DNA of 52,212 nt from DATEGZ01 sp035519535 (lineage in GTDB: Bacteria > Acidobacteriota > Vicinamibacteria > Vicinamibacterales > SCN-69-37): the NCBI GenBank assembly GCA_035519535.1, contig DATIWF010000045.1, forward strand, positions 1 through 52,212, in the 5' to 3' direction. Below are positions 30,773 through 39,513 of the stretch, piece by piece. Every line of letters begins with the position of its first letter. The first letter of the stretch is position 1. The notes beneath the pieces are model-generated. The model saw nothing but the letters and a program-made list of their open reading frames with translations, was not told the origin of the DNA and made no database searches. The translations under genes were made by a program, and so were the position numbers.

Positions 30773-32773
30773 ATGCCCCAGTCGGTGGCCGCTCCCGCGG
30801 AGACGGCCGGCTCGTCGGTCTCGCATCCGCGGGTCGCGCTCGTCGGAAATCCGAACACCGGCAAGACCACCGTCTTCAATCGTCTCTGCGGCGCTCGCGC
30901 CAAGACCGCGAACTTCCCCGGCACGACGGCGACGACGCGCGTGGGACGGTGCCATCTCGGCCAGGGGCGCTCGGTCGAAGTGATCGATCTTCCCGGGCTC
31001 TACCGGCTCGAGCTCGACGCGCCGGAGGCCGGCCTCGTGCGCGACGTACTGGCCGGGCGGTCGAAGCACCCGCGGCCGACGGCGGTCGTCGTGCTCGCCG
31101 ATGCCTCGAATCTCGCGCGCAACCTTGTGCTGGTGGGGGAGGTGCTGGCCTCGCGTGTGCCGACCGTCGTTTGTCTGAACATGACCGACGTGGCGTCGCG
31201 CCGCGAGCTCGACGTCGATGTGCCGGCGCTCAGCGCCCGACTGGGCGTGCCGGTCGTGCCGATGGTCGCGTCCCGAGGCATCGGCCTGGCCGCGCTCCGC
31301 GAAGCAATTGCGGGCGCGGTCGCATCGCCGGCGCCGAGCTGGCCCGCCGATGTTCCGGCGGCGGGCGCCTCGCTCGAAGCGATCGCGCAGTGGGGGGACC
31401 GCGTCACCGCGGCGGTGGTGCGCGGTTCGGGGACGGGTGGGACGGACCAGCTGACCGAGCGGCTCGACCACGTGCTGACGCATCCCGTGTCCGGCACGCT
31501 CGTCTTCTTCCTGATCATGGGCGGGCTGTTCTGGACGCTCTTTGCGCTCGCGACCGTGCCCATGGATCTGATCGAGACGATCTTCACCGGCCTCGGCGCG
31601 TTCGTGCGTCAGATGCTGCCGGCGGGGCCGGTCCGCGATCTCCTGATCGACGGCGTGATCGGCGGCATCGCGGGCACCGTCGTGTTCCTGCCGCAGATCA
31701 TGCTGCTGTTCTTCCTGATCAGCCTGCTCGAGGACACCGGATACCTCGCGCGCGCGGCGTTCGTGAACGACCGGTTCTTCCGGCGGTTCGGCCTGCCGGG
31801 CCAGGCGTTCGTGCCGCTGCTTTCGGCGCACGCGTGCGCGGTGCCGGCAATCATGAGCACGCGGCTGATTCCGAGCCGGCGCGATCGGCTCGCGACCATT
31901 CTGGTGCTGCCGTTCATGAGCTGCTCGGCGCGCCTGCCCGTCTACGTGCTGCTGACGAGCCTGCTCTTCGCGAGTCGTCCGGCGATGGCGGGCCTGGCGT
32001 TCGCCGGGTGCTACGTCCTGGGCGCCGCCGCGGCGTTCCTGACCGCCGCGCTCTTCGGCCGCACCGTCCTGCGCGGACGCGCTCGTCCGATGGTGCTCGA
32101 GCTGCCGAGCTACAAGTGGCCGTCGCTCACGAACGCGCTCGTCACCGCACGCGATCAGGGCCTGGCGTTCCTGCAGACGGCGGGCACGATCATCTTCGCG
32201 ATCTGCGTCGTGATGTGGTGGCTGAGCGCGTATCCGCGCGTCGCGCCGCCCGCGGAAGCCGTCGCCCTCCGCGCGCAGGCCGCGGCCGCCGGTGTCACGC
32301 CGGACGCCGCGCAGACGCTCGCCGCGCGAGCCGACGCGATCGAAGCGCAGGCGGCGCAGACGCACACCTTCGCCGGACGTCTGGGGCGCCTCGTCCAGCC
32401 GGTCTTCCGGCCGCTGGGCTACGACTGGCAGCTCACCGACGGCCTCCTGACGAGCTTCGTCGCGCGCGAGGTCTTCGTGTCGACGATGTCCGTGCTCGCC
32501 GGCGCGGGCAACCGCGCGACCGACGTCGGCCTGGTCGAGCGCATCCGGACGATGACGCGCGACGACGGGTCGCCGGTGTTCACGCGCGCCACCGCCGCGA
32601 GCGCGCTGGTCTTCTTCGTGCTCGCGATGCAGTGCCTCGCGACGCTCACGATGACCCGCCGGGAAGCCGGCGGCGTGAAGTACGCCGCGATTCAATTCGC
32701 CTACATGTCCATCCTCGCCTGGATCGCGGCGCTGGCGGTCTTCCAGGGCCTGCGGGTGCTTGGAGTACACTGA
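30773..32773 (+). CDS. feoB: FeoB, ferrous iron transporter
   Basis: This 666-residue protein has an N-terminal G-domain: G1 GNPNTGKTT at residues 25-33, G3 DLPG starting at residue 72, G4 LNMTD near 140, and the TANFPGTT switch-I region after G1. A short helical GDI domain follows, then about ten membrane spans with two Gate motifs, including LLSAHACAVPAIMSTRLI with the conserved Cys. It imports Fe2+ across the inner membrane with GTP hydrolysis. The length is shorter than E. coli FeoB (about 770) but common in other phyla. A 50-residue loop near 490-540 (EAVALRAQAAAAGVTPDAAQ) is probably a periplasmic or cytosolic insertion. Confidence 0.96.
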   Translation: MPQSVAAPAETAGSSVSHPRVALVGNPNTGKTTVFNRLCGARAKTANFPGTTATTRVGRCHLGQGRSVEVIDLPGLYRLELDAPEAGLVRDVLAGRSKHPRPTAVVVLADASNLARNLVLVGEVLASRVPTVVCLNMTDVASRRELDVDVPALSARLGVPVVPMVASRGIGLAALREAIAGAVASPAPSWPADVPAAGASLEAIAQWGDRVTAAVVRGSGTGGTDQLTERLDHVLTHPVSGTLVFFLIMGGLFWTLFALATVPMDLIETIFTGLGAFVRQMLPAGPVRDLLIDGVIGGIAGTVVFLPQIMLLFFLISLLEDTGYLARAAFVNDRFFRRFGLPGQAFVPLLSAHACAVPAIMSTRLIPSRRDRLATILVLPFMSCSARLPVYVLLTSLLFASRPAMAGLAFAGCYVLGAAAAFLTAALFGRTVLRGRARPMVLELPSYKWPSLTNALVTARDQGLAFLQTAGTIIFAICVVMWWLSAYPRVAPPAEAVALRAQAAAAGVTPDAAQTLAARADAIEAQAAQTHTFAGRLGRLVQPVFRPLGYDWQLTDGLLTSFVAREVFVSTMSVLAGAGNRATDVGLVERIRTMTRDDGSPVFTRATAASALVFFVLAMQCLATLTMTRREAGGVKYAAIQFAYMSILAWIAALAVFQGLRVLGVH

Positions 32774-32781
32774 GGTCAGCC

Positions 32782-32943
32782 ATGGTGCAGCAACTGATCG
32801 TCGGCGTCGTGGCGCTTCTGGCGGCGGTCGTCCTCGTTCGCAAGATCGTCGTCTCGCTTCGCCCCAAGCCCGGGCCGCCCGCGTGCGACGCCTGCGCGCT
32901 CGCGCAGCCGGACGAGCCGCCGCCCGCGCCTACTTCACGCTGA
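32782..32943 (+). CDS. FeoB-associated Cys-rich small membrane protein
   Basis: This 53-residue protein starts at ATG 32782, 8 nt after the feoB stop. It has one membrane helix (QLIVGVVALLAAVVLVRKIVV, about residues 3-23), a basic RPKPG turn, and a CDACALA motif. The architecture is that of FeoB-associated Cys-rich proteins, which replace FeoC in many phyla; the cysteines may bind iron. The last 14 nt overlap the 3' end of the convergent GH3 gene. It is too short for most gene callers. Confidence 0.85.
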   Translation: MVQQLIVGVVALLAAVVLVRKIVVSLRPKPGPPACDACALAQPDEPPPAPTSR

Positions 32944-35437
32944 CGTCGGTCGTGAGCCGGATGTCGCGCGACGAGGCGCCCACCATGAAGGTGCGCCGAC
33001 CGGTCGCGACGACCCACGCGTGCTCAGTGGTCGACCAGTACGACAACGGGCGAGCATCAATCAACATCGACACGCGAACTTCGCTGCGGCGATCGAGCGG
33101 GACCCGCTGGAACGCGGCGAGCTGGCGTTCGGCCATCGGCGCCGGCGGCGTCTGCGGCCGGCCGACGTACACCTGCACGGTCTCGAGGCCCTTGCGGTCG
33201 CCGGTGTTCCTCAGGGTGAACGCGACGTTGTAGCCGCCGCGGTCCGGTGCGACTGTGAGATTCGAGTACGTGAACTCCGTGTACGACAGGCCGTGACCGA
33301 ACGGGAAGAGCGGCGCGAGGCCGTGTTCGTCGTACCAGCGATAACCGACGTAGATGCCTTCCGAGTACTTGCCGCGACCGTCGATGCCCGGGTACCGCTC
33401 CGGCGTGTTGGTGGGCACGTCCTCGAGGCGCTTCGGAAACGTGACCGGCAATTTCCCCGTCGGACTCGCGTCGCCCAGGAGCAGCGACGTCGTCGCGTCG
33501 GCGCCCTCCTGTCCCGGGTACCACATCTGCAGAATCGCCGGCACCTGGTCCACCCATGGCATGAGGATCGGCGCGCCGTTGTTGAGCACGACGACGGTGC
33601 GCGGGTTCGCGGCGGCGACGGCGGCGACGAGCGCGTCCTGGTTGCCGGGCAACGACAGCGACGCGCGATCGCGCCCCTCCTGGCCTTCGTCGTACGCGAA
33701 CACGATGGCGGTGTGCGCCGCCTTCGCCGCGCGCACCGCCTCGGCGATGGCATCGTCTGCCGCGCCGGGCGTGAGCCAATTGAGCCGGATCTGGAGCGGC
33801 GTCGCGTCGCCAGCCGTTGCCGTGATCGTCAGTGGATGAGGCTGGCCGGCGTCGAGATGGACGGGCAGGCTCGGGTTTGAGAGCCCGTCGGCCGTCGCCA
33901 GAAGGGTCGCCGCGCCGGCACCCCCGCCGCGCCCGCCACCACGTCCACCGCGGCCCGCTCCTCCGCCGGCCGCGGCGGCACCGGGAGGTGGAGGTGGATC
34001 CAGACTCAACGTGCCGCGCCCGCCCGCGGTCTGCAGCTTGAGCACGTAGTCGCCCGTGGCCGGCGCGGTGATCGTTCCGGTCCAGGTGACGGACGATCCC
34101 GCGCGCAGTCCACGCGCGCCGACGAAGTCGATCGGTCCAGCGTTGATCGGGGGGCCGTTGGACACGGTCGCTTGCAGCGACAGGGCGGATGCCGGCACGA
34201 CGCGGCCTTCGACGTCGTAGCCAATCGCGTACGTGAGCTCGCCCGCGAACTGGCGGCCGCGCAAGGTGTCGATGACGCTCCCGGTGTGCATGGGCGCGAC
34301 GCGGGCGCTGCCGCCGCCGCCGACGAGCAGCGACCGCGCGGTCGGTCCAATCACCGCGAGGCGATCGTTGCGGAGCAGCGGGAGGAGATGTCCGTCGTTC
34401 TTGAGCAGCACCGCGCCGGCGGTCGCGATGTCTCGCGCCTCCGGCGACGTGACCGGGACGTCCTGAACGGGGCGCGGAGCGCCGCCCGGTCCAAGCAGTC
34501 CGACCGCACCCATCGCGGTGAGGATTCGTCGCACGGCCTCGTCGACGACCGCTTCCGGCAACTGGCCGCTCTTCACGGCGTCGCCGAGCGTCGCGTAGTT
34601 GCGACCGCTCGGCATCTCCATCTCGAGCCCCGCGGTGAGGGCGGGCACGCCGCTGTGCGTCGCGCCCCAGTCCGACATCACGAAGCCCCTGAACTTCCAG
34701 TCCTTGCGGAGGATGTCGGTCAGGAGCATCGGGTTCTCGGCTGCGTACGTGCCGTTGACCTTGTTGTAGGACGCCATGACCGCGCCCGCAGTGCGCGCGG
34801 CCGCCTCGAATCCCGGCAGCTCGATCTCGCGCATTGTCTGCTCGTCGACGTCCGCACTGACGGACTGGCGCTGGTTCTCCTGGTTGTTGAGCGCGAAGTG
34901 CTTGACGGTCGCGATGACACCGGCATCCTGGATGGCCTGGACCTCGGCAGACACGAGCCGGCTCGCGAGCAGCGGGTCCTCCCCGAGCGTCTCGAAATTT
35001 CTGCCGCCTTGGGGCACGCGGACGATGTTCACCATCGGCGCGAGGACGACGTCCTGGTGCCTCGCGCGCGCGTCGCGCGCGAGCACGCGTCCGTAGATCG
35101 AGGCGAGATCGGTCGAAAACGTCGCCGCCAGCGCGACCGGGGCCGGCAGCGCCGTCGCGGGCTGGGCCGTTCGTACCCCCGCCGGACCATCGGTCATCCG
35201 GAGCGGCGGGATGCCCAATCGCGGCACGCCGGGCAGATACCCGGCCTGGCCGTACCGTTCCGGATCGGTCGCGCCGTGCAGCATCGAGATCTTCTCGTCG
35301 AGCGTCATCTGCGCGATGAGGCGATCGAAGTCCGGCGAGGATTGGGCGCCGACGTGCACGGCGAGCCCGAGGACGACGCAAGCACCGGCGACAGCGATCG
35401 GGGGAACGCTGAGCCGCGTGACCATCGGGGGAGTCAT
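32930..35437 (-). CDS. Secreted GH3 beta-glucosidase (second paralogue)
   Basis: This 835-residue protein has a signal peptide (PPIAVAGACVVLGLAVHVGAQ). Its barrel motifs include VKHFALNNQE and GFVMSDWGATHSG, with nucleophile Asp256. The GH3 C-terminal domain is interrupted by a PA14-like module at about 440-560, and an Fn3-like end follows (SYTEFTYSNLTV ... RDIRLTTDVSVK). The PA14 region holds a Gly/Arg-rich low-complexity stretch (GRGGRGGGRGGGAG, near residues 505-520). It differs from the GH3 at 4597-7275 in having the standard SDWGATHS loop. ATG 35437 is kept as start; ATG 35425 is possible. The end overlaps the small feo gene by 14 nt on the opposite strand. Confidence 0.93.
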   Translation of the reverse strand: MTPPMVTRLSVPPIAVAGACVVLGLAVHVGAQSSPDFDRLIAQMTLDEKISMLHGATDPERYGQAGYLPGVPRLGIPPLRMTDGPAGVRTAQPATALPAPVALAATFSTDLASIYGRVLARDARARHQDVVLAPMVNIVRVPQGGRNFETLGEDPLLASRLVSAEVQAIQDAGVIATVKHFALNNQENQRQSVSADVDEQTMREIELPGFEAAARTAGAVMASYNKVNGTYAAENPMLLTDILRKDWKFRGFVMSDWGATHSGVPALTAGLEMEMPSGRNYATLGDAVKSGQLPEAVVDEAVRRILTAMGAVGLLGPGGAPRPVQDVPVTSPEARDIATAGAVLLKNDGHLLPLLRNDRLAVIGPTARSLLVGGGGSARVAPMHTGSVIDTLRGRQFAGELTYAIGYDVEGRVVPASALSLQATVSNGPPINAGPIDFVGARGLRAGSSVTWTGTITAPATGDYVLKLQTAGGRGTLSLDPPPPPGAAAAGGGAGRGGRGGGRGGGAGAATLLATADGLSNPSLPVHLDAGQPHPLTITATAGDATPLQIRLNWLTPGAADDAIAEAVRAAKAAHTAIVFAYDEGQEGRDRASLSLPGNQDALVAAVAAANPRTVVVLNNGAPILMPWVDQVPAILQMWYPGQEGADATTSLLLGDASPTGKLPVTFPKRLEDVPTNTPERYPGIDGRGKYSEGIYVGYRWYDEHGLAPLFPFGHGLSYTEFTYSNLTVAPDRGGYNVAFTLRNTGDRKGLETVQVYVGRPQTPPAPMAERQLAAFQRVPLDRRSEVRVSMLIDARPLSYWSTTEHAWVVATGRRTFMVGASSRDIRLTTDVSVK

Positions 35438-35466
35438 CGCGGGTCAGCATACGCCCGAACCGTTGA

Positions 35467-35537
35467 GGAACCTCCTGGAACCCCCGGGGCACCCTGCTTG
35501 GAACCCGCGGGAACCTGCTTGGAACCGCCCCGGAACC
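35467..35537. repeat. Six GGAACC boxes at about 10-11-nt spacing
   Basis: GGAACC occurs at 35467, 35477, 35500, 35510, 35521 and 35532. The distances are 10, 23, 10, 11 and 11 nt, close to one or two turns of DNA. The cluster lies in the 117-nt region between the divergent GH3 and ankyrin genes and ends 5 nt before the -10-like box of the latter. It could be a set of operator half-sites or just a degenerate repeat. Confidence 0.6.
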
Positions 35538-35542
35538 CCAAA

Positions 35543-35548
35543 TAGAGT
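35543..35548 (+). promoter_or_regulatory. -10-like box (TAGAGT) for the ankyrin gene
   Basis: TAGAGT ends 6 nt before the GTG at 35555, with no Shine-Dalgarno between. This repeats the short-leader spacing seen at feoA and at the zinc-ribbon gene (50058). It is directly downstream of the GGAACC cluster. Confidence 0.35.
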
Positions 35549-35554
35549 AGTTGC

Positions 35555-36637
35555 GTGCCGGCGTCGCCCCTCCTGACCGCCATTCGGTCCCGCGATCTGT
35601 CCGCCTTGAAGTCCGCGCTGGCGCGTCATCGGGGGCCGGTTCCCGCACGCGTGATGGTCGGCGCTGGCGGTCTGGCGTGGCGGCCCGGGCTCGCGGCGCT
35701 CGTCAAAGCGGGCGGAGACCTCAACGGGACGCACAGAAACTACCGGCCGATCCACGCGCTCATTCAGGAAGATCCGCACAAGACGGGCGTCTCGACGCCC
35801 GAGCGCGTGAAGTGTCTCGCGTGGATGCTGGCGCACGGCGCCGATCCTGAGCTGGCGGGCGCGTGGCCGGCCGCGCGCGCCCTCGTCATCGCGGCGTTTC
35901 AGGGCGAGTGGGTGTACGTGGATGCGCTGCGCGACGCCGGCGCGGCGATCAACATCTTCACGGCGGCGGCGCTCGGCGACGAGCGGCGCGTCGCCACGCT
36001 GGTGGCGCGCGACCGCGCTCTCGCAACGGCGCACGATGCAGGCGGCGGCCTGACGGCGCTGCACTGCTGCGCCGGGTCGCGTCTGGGCCGCACGAAGCCG
36101 CGCGTGCACAAGGCGCTGCTCGCGTGCGCGCACAGGTTGATTGACGCCGGCGCCGACGTGAACGCGAAGGCGCGCAGCTGGGGGCACGACGTGAGCGTCG
36201 CCTACTTTGCGATTCGTGCGGGACGCGCGGACATCCTGACCCTGCTGCTCGATCGCGGGGCGGACGCCGTCGAAGCCCTGCCCACCGCGGCGTGGGACGC
36301 GCAATGGGCGATCGTCGATCTGCTCCGGGTGCGCGGTGCGGGACTGGACGCCGCGCGGGATGGCGACCGGCCGCTCCTCAACAACCTGGTGCGCTGGGGC
36401 CAGTTCCGGCAGGCGCGCCAACTGTTGGAACGTGGGGCGAGTCCAAACGTGACGGACGCGGAGGGCTGGACCGCGCTCCACCAGGCCGTGTCGCGCGGCA
36501 ACGTGAACATGCTGAGAGCGCTGGTGGCGGCCGGTGCGGACGTGGGCCGGCCTGACCGGCACGGCCGCACGCCCCTCGACCTCGCGCGCGGGCGGCGCGA
36601 CCTGGTCGAGGCCCTGTCCGCGGCGAAGGCCGGCTGA
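35555..36637 (+). CDS. Ankyrin-repeat protein
   Basis: This 360-residue cytosolic protein begins at GTG 35555 and has no signal peptide. It has ankyrin-type repeats: an N-terminal unit near 1-30, a block at 185-290 (AHRLIDAGADVNAKARSWGHDVSVAYFAIRAGRADIL) and a canonical pair at 290-350 (ASPNVTDAEGWTALHQAVSRGNVNMLRALVAAGADVGRPDRHGRTPLDLARG). Such proteins bind partners; no enzymatic domain is present. Its stop is 4 nt before the GTG of the deoxyribosyltransferase-like gene, suggesting an operon. Confidence 0.85.
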   Translation: MPASPLLTAIRSRDLSALKSALARHRGPVPARVMVGAGGLAWRPGLAALVKAGGDLNGTHRNYRPIHALIQEDPHKTGVSTPERVKCLAWMLAHGADPELAGAWPAARALVIAAFQGEWVYVDALRDAGAAINIFTAAALGDERRVATLVARDRALATAHDAGGGLTALHCCAGSRLGRTKPRVHKALLACAHRLIDAGADVNAKARSWGHDVSVAYFAIRAGRADILTLLLDRGADAVEALPTAAWDAQWAIVDLLRVRGAGLDAARDGDRPLLNNLVRWGQFRQARQLLERGASPNVTDAEGWTALHQAVSRGNVNMLRALVAAGADVGRPDRHGRTPLDLARGRRDLVEALSAAKAG

Positions 36638-36641
36638 CCGC

Positions 36642-37073
36642 GTGCGCGCGTATATCTCCGGCGCGTTGATTCACGCGGCCGATCTCGTGGCCGCTCGCCA
36701 GCTCTACGAGCGGCTGGCCGACGCCTGCCGGCGGGCGGGATGGGACGCGTACGTGCCGCACGAGCACGCCGATCCTGTCCGGGACGCGGCGTTGACGAAC
36801 CAGCAGGTCGCGCGCCGCGATCTCGACGAGCTGACCGGATCCGATGCGGTCGTGGCGTTCGTCGGCGAGCCGTCGCTCGGCGTCGGCGCGGAGCTGGCCG
36901 TCGCGCTCGCGCGCGGGAAGCGCGTCCTCGCGGTGGCGCCCGACGGCATGCGCGTGTCGAGGTTTCTGCTCGGTCTGCTGGAGCTGCACCCGGATCAGGC
37001 CGCGGTGTTCCGGTATCGGTCGGTGGACGACGCGACGACGTGGATCGCGCGCGTGTTGGGCGATCGCGGGTGA
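36642..37073 (+). CDS. Nucleoside 2-deoxyribosyltransferase-like protein
   Basis: This 143-residue protein starts at GTG 36642 with RAYISGALI, the typical first strand and loop of the 2-deoxyribosyltransferase / nucleotide N-hydrolase (RCL/DNPH1) fold. DELTGSDAVVAFVGEPSLGVGAELAVALARGKRVLAV supplies the conserved Asp and Glu (GVGAELAVA), the latter being the usual nucleophile. The family cleaves or exchanges the N-glycosidic bond of deoxynucleotides. It is cytosolic. It follows the ankyrin gene by 4 nt and precedes the DUF885 gene by 29 nt. Confidence 0.8.
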   Translation: MRAYISGALIHAADLVAARQLYERLADACRRAGWDAYVPHEHADPVRDAALTNQQVARRDLDELTGSDAVVAFVGEPSLGVGAELAVALARGKRVLAVAPDGMRVSRFLLGLLELHPDQAAVFRYRSVDDATTWIARVLGDRG

Positions 37074-37102
37074 ACGGACGGACTCATCGTGGAGGGCCTC
37101 AT

Positions 37103-38851
37103 ATGAGCGGGCGTGCGTGGATCTGCAGCGGGACGATGGTGGCGGCCATGGCGATCGGCGCGTGCGGCGGGACGGCCCCGCCGCCGGGGCCCGCGCCGGG
37201 CTCGGGCGACGCCGCCTTCAAGCAGCTCGCGACCGAGGTTCTCGAGGACTACTTCAAACGCAACCAGACGACGGCGACCGACCTCGGCATCCACAAGTAC
37301 GACGATCAACTCGATGACTACTCCTCCGCGGCCGCCAAGGCCGAGGCCGACACCGCGCGCGCGTTCAAGGTCCGCCTGGAGGCCGTCGATCCGGCCGCGC
37401 TGACGCTCGACCAGCAGCTCGACCGGGAGTGGCTGCTCCACGCGATGGACGCGACGGTCCTCCAGCAGGAGACGATTCGCCGATGGGCCAAGGACCCGGA
37501 TCTCTACGTCGGCGGGATCACCAACACCGCCTACGTCATGATCAAGCGCCCGTTCGCGCCGCCGGAGGTGCGGCTGAAGGCGCTCGTCGCGCGAGAGCAG
37601 GGCATGCCCGCGGCGCTCGCCGAGGCGCATAAGAACCTCGACAACCCGCCGAAGATCTTCACCGAGATCGCGATCGAGCAGATCGACGGCAACATCAGCT
37701 TCTTCAAGAACGACGTCCCGGCTGCGTTCAAGGACGTGACGGACAAAGGGCTCCTCGCCGACTTCAAGAAGGCCAACGACGCCGTCGTCGCCGCGCTCGG
37801 GGAGTACAAGAGGTATCTCCAGAAGGACGTCCTGCCGAAATCGCAGGGCAGCTACGCGCTGGGCGCCGAGACCTACGCCAAGGCGCTCGCGGCGCAGGAG
37901 ATGATCGATCTGCCGCTCGATCGCCTGCTGCAGATCGCCGAGGCCGATCGACAGAAGAACGAGGACGCGTTCCAGGCGGCGGCGAAGGCGATCGACGCGT
38001 CGAAGCCCGCCGACGAGGTGCTGGCGTCGCTGCAGCTCGACCATCCGCCCGCCGCCGCGCTGCTCAAGACCACGCAGGACACGCTCGACTCGCTGCGGCA
38101 GTTCATTGTCGACCACCACATCATCACGATTCCGCCGTCCGACCCGGCGGCGGTGAAGGAAACGCCACCGTTCATGCGCTCGACGACCACGGCCTCGATG
38201 GACACGCCCGGCCCGTTCGAAACCGCGAAGCTCGCCGGGTTCTACAACATGACGCTGCCCGATCCGCGCATGCCGCGCGACAAGCAGGAGGACTACATGA
38301 AGGGCTGGTACTTCGCGGCGATCGTGAACGTGTCGGTCCACGAGGTCTATCCCGGGCACTACGTCCAGTTCCTGTATGCGAAGAGCTTCCCGACGGACGT
38401 GCGCAAAGTCGTCGGCGCGAATACGAACGTCGAGGGCTGGGCGCACTATTGCGAGCAGATGATGCTCGACGAGGGCTTCCACGCAGGCGAGCCCAAGTTC
38501 CGGCTCGCTCAGCTCCAGGACGCCCTCCTCCGCAACGTCCGCTTCATCGTCGGCATCAAGATGCACACTCAGGGCATGACGGTCGACGAAGCCGCGAAGC
38601 TGTTCCATACCCAGGGACATCAGCCCGAGACCGTGGCGATGGAGGAGGCCAAGCGCGGTGCCGGCGATCCGCTGTACGGCTACTACACGATGGGCAAGCT
38701 CATGATCCTCAAGCTGCGCGACGACTACAAAGCCAAGCAGGGCGCCAGCTACACGCTGCAGGGGTTCCACGACGCGTTCATCAAAATGGGACCACTGCCG
38801 CTGCCGCTCATTCGTCGCGCGATGCTGGGAGAGACGGGGACGTTGTTCTAG
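37103..38851 (+). CDS. DUF885-family lipoprotein (probable metallo-hydrolase)
   Basis: This 582-residue protein starts at ATG 37103 with GGAGG upstream. The N-terminus is a lipoprotein signal (MAIGACGG, acylated Cys21) followed by a Pro/Gly-rich linker. The body is helical and carries the DUF885 signature HEVYPGHYVQ at residues 413-422 (an HExxPGH motif), then NVEGWAHYCEQMM and HTQGHQPETVAMEEAKRG near 515-530. These residues match the M32-like thermolysin-type zinc sites suggested for the family, which is common in Acidobacteriota; the substrates are unknown but probably peptides. The location is outer face of the inner membrane or outer membrane. Confidence 0.9.
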   Translation: MSGRAWICSGTMVAAMAIGACGGTAPPPGPAPGSGDAAFKQLATEVLEDYFKRNQTTATDLGIHKYDDQLDDYSSAAAKAEADTARAFKVRLEAVDPAALTLDQQLDREWLLHAMDATVLQQETIRRWAKDPDLYVGGITNTAYVMIKRPFAPPEVRLKALVAREQGMPAALAEAHKNLDNPPKIFTEIAIEQIDGNISFFKNDVPAAFKDVTDKGLLADFKKANDAVVAALGEYKRYLQKDVLPKSQGSYALGAETYAKALAAQEMIDLPLDRLLQIAEADRQKNEDAFQAAAKAIDASKPADEVLASLQLDHPPAAALLKTTQDTLDSLRQFIVDHHIITIPPSDPAAVKETPPFMRSTTTASMDTPGPFETAKLAGFYNMTLPDPRMPRDKQEDYMKGWYFAAIVNVSVHEVYPGHYVQFLYAKSFPTDVRKVVGANTNVEGWAHYCEQMMLDEGFHAGEPKFRLAQLQDALLRNVRFIVGIKMHTQGMTVDEAAKLFHTQGHQPETVAMEEAKRGAGDPLYGYYTMGKLMILKLRDDYKAKQGASYTLQGFHDAFIKMGPLPLPLIRRAMLGETGTLF

Positions 38852-38959
38852 GTCGACGGGGCGGCTCCGGCTCAGCTCGTTCGACAGGCTCGTCACGCCC
38901 GCGGCCACGTCCGTCGTGCGCGGGTGCATCTGGTCACATTTCACCCATCCTCGAGCGCG

Positions 38960-38981
38960 TTGACTCCGTCCTAGGAGTCAA
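38960..38981 (+). promoter_or_regulatory. Hairpin enclosing the ribosome binding site
   Basis: TTGACTCC (38960-38967) and GGAGTCAA (38974-38981) are perfect complements around a 6-nt loop. The right arm contains the GGAG ribosome binding site and the A of the ATG at 38981. In the RNA this would hide the start of the HExxH gene. The element could act in translational control, for example by temperature or a bound ligand; this is inference. Confidence 0.6.
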
Positions 38982-39499
38982 TGGTCATCACGCTCGTCGC
39001 CGGTGTGGTGGTGCTGGCGTTGAGCGTCGCGCCGTCGGTGCGCGATGTGCTCTCACCGCATGTCCGCCCGCAGTCACCGCGCGCAGCCGCCGTGTTGCGT
39101 GAGGCGATCTCCCGATCGCCCACGGTCGCGCGCCTGGTGGCCACGATCGAACGATCCGACGTGCTCGTGTTTCTCAATGTCGCCACCGGCCCGGACGACA
39201 CGCTTGCCCGGACGACGATCCTCGGCGCGAACGAGCAGGTGCGGCTGCTGCACGTGGTCCTGAACGGCCGCGTCAGCGGCGATCGGCTCATCGAGCTCGC
39301 CGGCCACGAGCTCCAGCACGCGGTCGAAATCGCGCAGATGCCGGCGATCCGCGACAACGAGAGCCTGGGTCGCGCGTACGATCGGATTGGCTGGCAGGTC
39401 GACGCCGGGCACTTCGAGACGGACGCCGCCCGGCATACTGAGTGGCAGGTCGGCTCGGAGATCCGCCGCCGGCCGGCGCGCGCGAAGAAGGCGGGCTGA
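38981..39499 (+). CDS. Small membrane-anchored HExxH protein (putative zinc metallopeptidase)
   Basis: This 172-residue protein begins with an uncleaved or cleaved hydrophobic segment (ITLVAGVVVLALSVAPSV, residues 3-20). The rest is soluble and contains one HExxH motif, HELQH, at residues 109-113 in the setting LIELAGHELQHAVEIA. It is far shorter than common metallopeptidases, so it may be a minimal enzyme or only metal-binding; no third zinc ligand is certain (Glu near 130 or His in DAGHFE are candidates). ATG 38981 has GGAG 4 nt upstream, inside a hairpin. The 129 nt before it hold no other element I recognise. Confidence 0.7.
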   Translation: MVITLVAGVVVLALSVAPSVRDVLSPHVRPQSPRAAAVLREAISRSPTVARLVATIERSDVLVFLNVATGPDDTLARTTILGANEQVRLLHVVLNGRVSGDRLIELAGHELQHAVEIAQMPAIRDNESLGRAYDRIGWQVDAGHFETDAARHTEWQVGSEIRRRPARAKKAG

Positions 39500-39513
39500 C
39501 GCCTCGCTCCTGC

